Assembly: GCA_021741285.1 (NCBI GenBank)
Contig: JAIOYD010000134.1
Location: forward strand, 1 to 5,094
DNA: 5,094 bases
From: Rickettsiaceae bacterium
GTDB taxonomy: Bacteria > Pseudomonadota > Alphaproteobacteria > Rickettsiales > Rickettsiaceae
Reading direction: 5' to 3'
The translations under genes and the position numbers were made by a program. Positions 1-5,094 of this stretch are shown piece by piece. Every line of letters starts with the position of its first letter. Within the stretch, counting starts at the first letter, position 1. Under the pieces are notes generated by a model that ran no database searches, was not told the origin of the DNA, and saw only the letters and a program-made list of their open reading frames with translations.

Positions 1-193
1 TGGCAATTAATATAGAAATTGGCATAAATATCAAAAATATCAAAATTTGTTTATATGCCCACGGTTCAATGTGGCCCCCTGCTGCTGAATAAAGGAGAAT
101 AAATCCATATACGCTAGTCAAGGTAGTGAATAAAGGTATAAAGAGGGGTATTTTTTTAATTTTAGCAATAAATTCTTCCCTGTAATTATCCAT
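1..193 (-). CDS. rodA: RodA, SEDS-family peptidoglycan polymerase (5' part only)
   Basis: RodA is an integral inner-membrane glycan-strand polymerase that works with a class B penicillin-binding protein and MreB/MreC/MreD to build the lateral cell wall. Only the first 64 codons are in the window; the gene continues past the left edge. The ATG is at 193-191 and opens MDNYREEFIAKIKKIP. A first membrane segment covers about residues 17-36 and contains the family signature YGFILLYSAAGG at 29-40. It is followed by a short loop with EPWAYKQ (43-49) and the start of a second hydrophobic segment (50-64). The YSAAGG plus PWAxKQ combination is typical of RodA/MrdB and separates it from FtsW. It begins 12 bp after the kinase gene ends on the same strand, so it is probably the second gene of that operon. 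Only a weak AAAG-type ribosome binding site is visible. Identity is confident despite truncation; activity cannot be judged. Confidence 0.88.
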   Translation of the reverse strand, partial: MDNYREEFIAKIKKIPLFIPLFTTLTSVYGFILLYSAAGGHIEPWAYKQILIFLIFMPISILIA

Positions 194-196
194 AAT

Positions 197-220
197 AATG
201 ATTCTTTAAAATGATTCTTT
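197..220. repeat. 11-bp direct repeat AATGATTCTTT, two copies 13 bp apart
   Basis: AATGATTCTTT occurs at 197-207 and again at 210-220, separated by two A residues. Read on the minus strand it spans the last codons and stop of the kinase gene and the ribosome-binding region of rodA. Each copy carries an AAAGA that could act as a weak ribosome binding site. It looks like a small slippage duplication; a regulatory role is possible but unsupported. Confidence 0.5.
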
Positions 221-1966
221 TTCTTGAGCAGCTTTAGTATAAACCAATTTGTACTTAGGAAAAATCATTTTAACAGTAGTACCCTTGCCCTCAACGCTAT
301 TTATTATCAGTTCAGTTTCATGAGCTTCTAGGAGCATTTTAACAATGGCGAGACCAAGACCATATGATCCTAAAGAGTTATAATCTTGTTCTCTGAGGGT
401 ACCGTATGCGCTCAGAGCAATAGGTACATCACTTTCTTTCATACCAATTCCCTGATCCATAACTGTTATAACCATTTCTTCATGAGCAATTTTGACAGTT
501 ATTGTAATTGTTGTATCATCTTTAGAGTATTTAATACTATTTGAAATGAGATTATTTAGAACTTGTAATATTCTTCTTCTATCACATATTACAAGAGGCA
601 GTTTATCTTCTATCTCGGTTATTATTTCAACTCTCCTAGTATTAAACCTCGCTAAATTAACTTGAATAGCTTCATTTATTACCTCTTGGACATTAGTTAA
701 AGCATTAATTATTTTGAATTTACCTTCAATAATTTGATTTTCATCAAGTATGTCAGTAATGAAATCTAGAATTAGTTTAGAATTATCATATATTCCTTGT
801 GCGTATTTTTTATATGGAGTGGGGAGTTTTCCCAGAAATTCTTTGGTCATTATTTCTGAACCAGTAAGAATAAAACCAAGAGGAGATCTGATTTCGTGAG
901 CAGTAAATGCTAGGAAGTTAGTTTTTGCTTTAGTAGCACTTTCTGCTACCAGCGAGGATCTTTCAGCTTTAGCTCGTAAAAAGGTTTCTCTTCTGTATAT
1001 AAAAATTATAGCTCCTAAAGAAAGAGAAGCAAAGATACAAACTAAAATAAAGCTCTTTGCTAGATCAGTTATTATTTCTTTCTTAATAAGTTCACTATCA
1101 ATATTTATTATAACTGTGAAAGGTAGGTCAGTTAAGGGCTTCACAAAGTAATTTAAGCCATTTAACATATCAAGATAAGAAAAATTAGTAGTAACATTTT
1201 GTTCTAGTATTAATTTTTGTAATGTTAAATTTAAATGCTCCTCAAATTCTAAGTTTTCATTAATAAGATTCTGTATTATTGGTTTGGATTGTGTGACTAT
1301 TTGAAGTTCTTGGTCTAAAATAATAAAATTTGTATTTTGTTTTTTCTTTCGAGCATTAAGGTTTTTAATCATAGTATCAATGTCATAACTAAGTATGACA
1401 GACCCTATATATTTTTTTGTAACTTTGTCAGAAATATTATCAATTATTTTTAAACTACTGTCTTTAGCAAAATTTCTTTTGTTATAAAAAATAATGCTAT
1501 TTTTCCAGTTTTTATCATTTAATTTAGTAGTTGTTATTAAATCTTTAATGTAGTCCAATTTTTTAGGATTAGGAACTATCCCCTCTCTATTAGTTACGGT
1601 TTCAAAGAAGTTACTGTCTATCCAGCTATATTTTCTCCATCCAAAGAGCAGGTTAAAATATTGAGATTTAGAATGATTTTTAAGAGTATTATTAATATAA
1701 TTAAGGTCCTTATAATTTCTCTGAATATGATCGCCTATTAAATTTATAAAGTGCCTAGAATAGTTTAGATGGTCAGTAATTACAGTTTCCAATTGTGTTG
1801 ATTCAGTGTGTAAATCTTCTAGAATCTGCTCTTTCTTGCTAGAATAAATATGTATAAAAGATATTAAGGTTATTATGACAACAATAATAATAATACCAAG
1901 GGTGATCATCTGGATAGCCACATTCCTATCTACAGAGCTTGTACTATCGTAACTATTTTTTTCCAT
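206..1966 (-). CDS. Membrane sensor histidine kinase, PleC/DivJ-like catalytic core with Cache-like sensor domain
   Basis: This is a two-component sensor of 586 aa that would autophosphorylate on histidine and pass the phosphate to a separate response regulator. In order it has a membrane segment at about 16-42, an extracytoplasmic domain at about 43-303, a second membrane segment at about 305-324, a basic helical linker (325-350), the HisKA dimerisation region and a HATPase_c domain. The H box is FTAHEIRSPL with phospho-acceptor H357. The N box is NNLISNSIK (471-479), the G1 box DQGIG (504-508) and the G2 box GSYGLGLAIV (533-542). Residues after the H box (GSEIM, then YDNSKLILDFITDILD) resemble PleC/DivJ. 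The sensor domain has YSWIDSNFF and IGSVILSYDID, which look like a double-Cache fold; that part is inference. No HAMP or receiver domain is visible, so it is not a hybrid kinase. The ATG at 1966-1964 gives a full N-terminal membrane anchor; no clear Shine-Dalgarno precedes it. The ligand and partner regulator are unknown. Confidence 0.9.
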   Translation of the reverse strand: MEKNSYDSTSSVDRNVAIQMITLGIIIIVVIITLISFIHIYSSKKEQILEDLHTESTQLETVITDHLNYSRHFINLIGDHIQRNYKDLNYINNTLKNHSKSQYFNLLFGWRKYSWIDSNFFETVTNREGIVPNPKKLDYIKDLITTTKLNDKNWKNSIIFYNKRNFAKDSSLKIIDNISDKVTKKYIGSVILSYDIDTMIKNLNARKKKQNTNFIILDQELQIVTQSKPIIQNLINENLEFEEHLNLTLQKLILEQNVTTNFSYLDMLNGLNYFVKPLTDLPFTVIINIDSELIKKEIITDLAKSFILVCIFASLSLGAIIFIYRRETFLRAKAERSSLVAESATKAKTNFLAFTAHEIRSPLGFILTGSEIMTKEFLGKLPTPYKKYAQGIYDNSKLILDFITDILDENQIIEGKFKIINALTNVQEVINEAIQVNLARFNTRRVEIITEIEDKLPLVICDRRRILQVLNNLISNSIKYSKDDTTITITVKIAHEEMVITVMDQGIGMKESDVPIALSAYGTLREQDYNSLGSYGLGLAIVKMLLEAHETELIINSVEGKGTTVKMIFPKYKLVYTKAAQEKESF

Positions 1967-2036
1967 AAATAAATTTGGTTTTTCTATTTAATAATGTAGA
2001 ATAATCAAAATTTTGTTTAAGTCATAATAATTCTGT
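1967..2036. promoter_or_regulatory. Divergent AT-rich intergenic region with the kinase and cysS promoters
   Basis: These 70 bp separate the starts of two divergent genes, so both promoters should lie here or just inside the coding sequences. For cysS the best candidate I can read is TTGGTT (1975-1980), a 16-bp spacer and TAGAAT (1997-2002), which is a weak match to the sigma-70 consensus. A second -10-like CATAAT lies at 2023-2028, so close to the ATG that its transcript would be nearly leaderless. No convincing pair was found for the kinase. A perfect palindrome CAAAATTTTG sits at 2006-2015, near the middle. There is no obvious Shine-Dalgarno in front of either start codon. Confidence 0.35.
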
Positions 2037-3425
2037 ATGAAGTTATCATTATTTAATTCGTTGACAAGAAAAAGAGCAATCTTTACGCCTATTGATGATA
2101 AACTGGTTAAAATGTATGTTTGTGGACCGACTGTTTACGATCATCCGCATATTGGTAATGCAAGATCTGTAGTAGTTTATGATGTTCTTTATCGTATTTT
2201 AATCAAACTTTTTGGCGCTAATCACATCATATATGTTAGAAATATAACAGATATTGATGATAAAATAATCAATAAAGCTCTAGAAGATGGCTTATCTATT
2301 GCAGAGCTTACAAAGAAAACTACAGAATATTTTCATCAAGATATGGATTACCTGAGTTGTTTAAGCCCAAACTTCGAGCCAAAGGCAACCGATCATGTGC
2401 AGGACATGATCGATATAATAACTCTTCTTCTTGCTAATGGAGCGGCTTATAAAGCAGCTGGTCATGTATATTTTGATGTTACAAAAGCAATTGACTATGC
2501 AGTTCTTTCAGGTCAATCTTTTGATGAATTGCTTGATTCTGTGCGAATAGAAACTAGCGAAGGTAAAAAAAATCCTGGAGATTTTGTTCTATGGAAACCG
2601 GCTAAAATAGAAGAAGATGCTTCTGCAAAGTTTAATAGTCCTTTTGGCATAGGCAGACCTGGTTGGCATATAGAATGCTCAGCTATGAGCCATAGATTTC
2701 TTGGTGAAACCTTTGATATTCACGGTGGTGGAGTTGATCTAGTTTTTCCTCATCATACTAATGAAATTGCTCAAAGTCGCTGTGCTTTTAATGGTTCAGA
2801 ATATGCCAAAACTTGGGTCCATAATGGATTTTTAACAGTGAATCATGAGAAAATGAGTAAATCTCTTGGAAACTTCACTACTGTAAAAGATTTAATTAAT
2901 AAGGGAATAAGAGGCGATATAGCAAGATTATTTCTGCTTGGTAATCATTATCGCAAGCCTCTTGACTATAACGATAAAGCGATAAATGATGCAGGTCAAA
3001 TGATTACTTATTGGTACAGAGCTATAGAGTCTGTGGAAATAAAAATTATTTATGATGAAGGTCAAATAACTGATGAGTTTATGAGCGCGTTGCTTGAAGA
3101 TATGAATACTCATAAAGCAATAAAAATTATCAACGATTATGCCAAAAAGATATACTTGTCAACCACAGAGGATGTAAAAATTCAATATTCTTCAAAGTTG
3201 GTCAATTGTGCTCGTTTTATTGGATTAATGAATGTTTCGTGCAAAGAGTGGTTTTATTCCCAAGTGAATCTTGACAAGGTAGAGCAATTAATAAGTGAAA
3301 GAGCGCTAGCTAAGGAATCAAAAAACTGGCTGCTAGCAGATAGTATAAGAAAGGAGCTCTTTGATAATGGTATATTAATTGAGGATAAAGCAGATGGCTC
3401 AACCACTTGGAAGAAAAAAGCTTAA
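2037..3425 (+). CDS. cysS: Cysteinyl-tRNA synthetase
   Basis: This class I aminoacyl-tRNA synthetase charges tRNA-Cys with cysteine in the cytoplasm, using ATP. It has 462 aa, the usual length. The HIGH motif appears as HIGN at 38-41 and the KMSKS motif is intact at 272-276. The zinc ligands that recognise the cysteine thiol are all present: C29, C214 (in HIECSAM), H239 and E243 (in FPHHTNE), matching E. coli C28, C209, H234 and E238. The C-terminal region ends with the family's NWLLADSIRKEL and DGSTTWKKK pattern, so the anticodon-recognising end is complete. FPHHTNEIAQSRCAF matches the Rickettsia form as I remember it. The ATG is chosen because MKLSLFNSLTRK aligns with family N-termini; no strong Shine-Dalgarno precedes it. 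It is divergent from the kinase gene and 78 bp upstream of ndk, which has its own promoter. Nothing suggests decay. Confidence 0.97.
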   Translation: MKLSLFNSLTRKRAIFTPIDDKLVKMYVCGPTVYDHPHIGNARSVVVYDVLYRILIKLFGANHIIYVRNITDIDDKIINKALEDGLSIAELTKKTTEYFHQDMDYLSCLSPNFEPKATDHVQDMIDIITLLLANGAAYKAAGHVYFDVTKAIDYAVLSGQSFDELLDSVRIETSEGKKNPGDFVLWKPAKIEEDASAKFNSPFGIGRPGWHIECSAMSHRFLGETFDIHGGGVDLVFPHHTNEIAQSRCAFNGSEYAKTWVHNGFLTVNHEKMSKSLGNFTTVKDLINKGIRGDIARLFLLGNHYRKPLDYNDKAINDAGQMITYWYRAIESVEIKIIYDEGQITDEFMSALLEDMNTHKAIKIINDYAKKIYLSTTEDVKIQYSSKLVNCARFIGLMNVSCKEWFYSQVNLDKVEQLISERALAKESKNWLLADSIRKELFDNGILIEDKADGSTTWKKKA

Positions 3426-3439
3426 TGTACATAATCTAC

Positions 3440-3468
3440 TTGATAAAAACACTTAAAATCTTTATAAG
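3440..3468 (+). promoter_or_regulatory. Sigma-70-type promoter of ndk
   Basis: A -35 element TTGATA (3440-3445) and a -10 element TATAAG (3463-3468) are separated by exactly 17 bp, and each matches five of six consensus bases. Transcription would start near 3475, giving a leader of about 28 nt. That leader contains AAAGG at 3492-3496, a good Shine-Dalgarno 7 nt before the ndk ATG. The promoter lies wholly in the 78-bp gap after cysS, where no rho-independent terminator is visible, so ndk may also receive read-through from cysS. Confidence 0.55.
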
Positions 3469-3503
3469 TACAGTATCAATAAAAAATTAACAAAGGTTTA
3501 TAT

Positions 3504-3926
3504 ATGACAACTGAATATACTTTCTCTATGATCAAACCAGATGCTACCAAAAGAAACTTGATTGGTAAAATTAATTCTTATTTGGAAAATGCTGGCCTCA
3601 AAATCGTAGCTCAGAAAATGGTTAGGTTAAAAGAGTCTCAAGCTAAAGAATTTTATGCCGAACATAAAGAAAGGTCGTTTTTTTCTGGCTTAATTACTTA
3701 CATGACTTCTGCTCCGGTAGTTCTGCAAGTGCTTAAGGGAGAGAATGCTGTAACTAAAAATAGAGAAATAATGGGAGCAACGAACCCTGCAGAGGCTAAG
3801 CCTGGTACTGTAAGAAAGGATTTTGCTGTGGATATTGAGGCAAACAGCATTCATGGATCTGATAGCACTGAGAGTGCTGAGAGAGAGATAAATTTCTTTT
3901 TTTCTAAAGAAGAAATCGTTGAGTAA
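3504..3926 (+). CDS. ndk: Nucleoside diphosphate kinase
   Basis: Ndk transfers the gamma-phosphate of ATP to nucleoside diphosphates through a phosphohistidine intermediate and balances the NTP and dNTP pools. The 140 aa are the normal length. All active-site residues are in the standard positions: K11, Y51, F59, R87, T93, R104, N114 and the phosphorylated H117 in the signature NSIHGSDS (114-121). The N-terminal [14 protein letters not shown] and the central [12 protein letters not shown] are also family signatures. The ATG is supported by AAAGG at 3492-3496 and by alignment to family N-termini. Two usually conserved positions near the nucleotide site differ: S58 where KPFF/RPFF is typical, and A70 where TSGP is typical. 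Neither removes a catalytic group, so the enzyme is probably active. It is followed after 11 bp by mnmG, an arrangement I recall from Rickettsia. Confidence 0.97.
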   Translation: MTTEYTFSMIKPDATKRNLIGKINSYLENAGLKIVAQKMVRLKESQAKEFYAEHKERSFFSGLITYMTSAPVVLQVLKGENAVTKNREIMGATNPAEAKPGTVRKDFAVDIEANSIHGSDSTESAEREINFFFSKEEIVE

Positions 3927-3930
3927 TTAG

Positions 3931-3944
3931 TTTTCACGTGAAAA
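3931..3944. other. Candidate parS-like ParB-binding palindrome at the mnmG start
   Basis: TTTTCACGTGAAAA is a perfect 14-bp palindrome whose inner 12 bases, TTTCACGTGAAA, equal the core of the widespread chromosomal parS consensus TGTTTCACGTGAAACA. Only the outer G/C pair differs, being T/A here, along with one flanking base. It covers the ndk-mnmG gap and the GTG start codon (3938-3940). It is the only CACGTG I noticed in the window. mnmG is commonly followed by rsmG-parA-parB in alphaproteobacteria, and parS sites cluster near parAB, so the location fits. Against it, an A-tract after a start codon can create half of such a palindrome by chance, and the outer G/C pair is missing. Confidence 0.4.
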
Positions 3945-5094
3945 AAAAACATAGTGTAGTAATTATAGGGGGCGCCCATGCTGGCGCTGAACCTGCCGCA
4001 GCTCCAGCTCGTTCTGGTGTTGATACCATTCTGATTACTCTTAAACCAGACAATCTCGGCGAAATGTCCTGTAACCCAGCTATAGGAGGCGTGGCAAAGG
4101 GGATTTTAGTTAAAGAGATAGATGCTCTAGATGGGCTCATGGGAAGGGTCATAGATAAAGCTGGTATACATTATAAAATGCTAAATGAAAGCAAGGGGCC
4201 AGCTGTGTGGGGACCTCGAGCGCAAGCCGATAGGGCTTTGTATAAAGCGGCGATGGGTTTAGAGCTATCTACTTATCCTAATTTAACTATACTATATGAT
4301 TCAGTAGAGGATTTAGAAATAGCAGATGGAAGAATTCAATCGGTTATAACAAAAATCCATGGTATTATTGAATGTAAGAGCGTTGTACTTACAACGGGAA
4401 CATTCCTATCTGGTATGATTCATATAGGGAAAAAAACAATACCAGCCGGCAGAGTCGGCGAAGCCCCGTCTTATGGTTTATCAAATACACTTAAAAATCT
4501 AAATTTTGCAGTTGGAAGATTAAAAACAGGAACTCCAGCTAGGATAGATGGAACAACAATAGATTATTCTAGAGTTGAAAGGCAGCCTGGGGATGTTATT
4601 CCTCGACCATTTTCAGAAATGACGGATAGCATCTTGGTGCCTCAGATTGATTGTTTTATTACAAAAACTACTAAAAAGACTCATGATATCATAAGAGCCA
4701 ATCTTAAGAAATCTGCGATGTATTCCGGTCAAATAACTGGTGTAGGCCCAAGATATTGCCCTTCAATTGAAGATAAAATAGTTAGATTTAGTTCTAAAGA
4801 GAGCCATCAAATTTTTCTGGAGCCAGAAGGATTGAATGATACTACTATATATCCCAATGGAATATCCACCTCGTTACCAGAAGATGTTCAGGAAGAGTTC
4901 ATTAGAACTATTATAGGCCTAGAAGAGGCCAAGATTCTAAGGCCAGGGTATGCCATTGAATATGATTTTGTGGATCCCAGAGAACTGAAGCACACTCTTG
5001 AGACTAAGAAAATAAAAGGTCTGTTTCTAGCTGGTCAAATAAATGGCACTACTGGTTATGAAGAAGCTGGGGCTCAGGGTCTTGTGGCTGGAAT
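3938..5094 (+). CDS. mnmG: MnmG (GidA), tRNA uridine-5-carboxymethylaminomethyl modification FAD enzyme (3' truncated)
   Basis: MnmG, with the GTPase MnmE, installs the (carboxymethyl)aminomethyl group on wobble uridine 34 of certain tRNAs, using FAD and a folate one-carbon donor. The window holds 385 codons of a protein usually near 620 aa; the tRNA- and MnmE-binding C-terminus lies beyond the right edge. The start is GTG at 3938: a stop in the same frame lies at 3920-3922, no other usual start codon occurs between, and the next ATG would remove the dinucleotide fold. Family signatures include MSCNPAIGG (43-51, with C45), [13 protein letters not shown] (87-99), LTTGTFLSG (151-159), [11 protein letters not shown] (270-280, with C274), [10 protein letters not shown] (305-314) and [12 protein letters not shown] (366-377). 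C45 and C274 correspond to the two functional cysteines of E. coli (C47, C277). Oddly, the FAD phosphate-binding motif reads [13 protein letters not shown] (11-23) rather than GGGHAGxEAAAAA. No frameshift or stop is seen, so I call it a gene, not a pseudogene. There is no clear Shine-Dalgarno; it is probably co-transcribed with ndk. Confidence 0.95.
   Translation, partial: MKKKHSVVIIGGAHAGAEPAAAPARSGVDTILITLKPDNLGEMSCNPAIGGVAKGILVKEIDALDGLMGRVIDKAGIHYKMLNESKGPAVWGPRAQADRALYKAAMGLELSTYPNLTILYDSVEDLEIADGRIQSVITKIHGIIECKSVVLTTGTFLSGMIHIGKKTIPAGRVGEAPSYGLSNTLKNLNFAVGRLKTGTPARIDGTTIDYSRVERQPGDVIPRPFSEMTDSILVPQIDCFITKTTKKTHDIIRANLKKSAMYSGQITGVGPRYCPSIEDKIVRFSSKESHQIFLEPEGLNDTTIYPNGISTSLPEDVQEEFIRTIIGLEEAKILRPGYAIEYDFVDPRELKHTLETKKIKGLFLAGQINGTTGYEEAGAQGLVAG

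Noticed and set aside
206..1966. Hybrid histidine kinase with a receiver domain
   Set aside because: The protein ends about 45 residues after the G2 box; there is no room for a receiver and no Asp phosphorylation motif.
2006..2015. CAAAATTTTG palindrome between the divergent genes as an operator
   Set aside because: A 10-bp palindrome that is eight A/T bases is expected by chance in such AT-rich DNA; there is no second copy to support a regulator site.
2928..3113. 61-codon open frame on the minus strand inside cysS
   Set aside because: It lies wholly within an intact, conserved gene on the other strand, has no recognisable domain and no ribosome binding site; it is a shadow frame.
3426..3503. 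Possible rho-independent terminator after cysS
   Set aside because: The only stem here is AT-rich, has a bulge and a 13-nt loop, and no T-run follows; it is better read as a promoter region.
3891..3915. ATTTCTT / AAGAAAT hairpin near the end of ndk
   Set aside because: It lies within the coding sequence, is purely A/T-rich apart from one C-G pair, and no T-run follows it before the stop codon.
3934..4152. 72-codon open frame on the minus strand opposite the mnmG 5' end
   Set aside because: It is antisense to the Ala/Gly-rich MnmG N-terminus, and its Pro/Ala/Ser-rich product is what that composition gives in reverse. No family is recognised.
3938..5094. mnmG as a pseudogene
   Set aside because: Despite the altered FAD loop, 385 codons read through without a stop or frameshift and both functional cysteines and all later signatures are kept.
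1..5094. Mobile elements, CRISPR arrays, tRNA or rRNA genes, toxin-antitoxin or defence genes
   Set aside because: Nearly all the window is taken up by five recognisable genes, and no terminal inverted repeats, regularly spaced repeats, transposase or structured-RNA signatures were seen.

Overview
The window is AT-rich and carries five genes in two divergent blocks. It reads like the chromosome of a Rickettsiales bacterium, probably a relative of Rickettsia (family Rickettsiaceae). That assignment rests on remembered protein similarity, not on a search. The CysS, Ndk and MnmG products follow Rickettsia proteins closely, including the FPHHTNE variant in CysS where E. coli has FPHHENE. I cannot name the genus.

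Left block, minus strand (1-1966): a membrane sensor histidine kinase of 586 aa is followed 12 bp downstream by the 5' part of rodA, the SEDS-family cell-wall polymerase of the elongation machinery. rodA runs off the left edge. The two are probably co-transcribed. The kinase has an extracytoplasmic region resembling a double-Cache fold, and its dimerisation/phosphotransfer region resembles the PleC/DivJ type. It has no receiver domain.

Right block, plus strand (2037-5094): cysS (cysteinyl-tRNA synthetase), ndk (nucleoside diphosphate kinase) and the first 385 codons of mnmG (tRNA uridine-34 modification), which starts at GTG and runs off the right edge. ndk has a good sigma-70-type promoter and a ribosome binding site of its own. 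mnmG follows ndk after 11 bp and is probably transcribed with it. A 70-bp AT-rich gap separates the two blocks and must hold the divergent promoters.

Most of this is housekeeping, and I see no mobile element, CRISPR array, RNA gene or evident new defence or secretion system. Two things deserve a second look. First, a perfect 14-bp palindrome with the CACGTG core of parS, the ParB binding site, lies across the mnmG start codon. In alphaproteobacteria mnmG normally precedes rsmG-parA-parB near the origin. Second, the FAD-binding N-terminus of MnmG departs from the near-invariant motif: Gly to Ala at the middle glycine and two prolines in the following helix, in a protein that otherwise looks intact.
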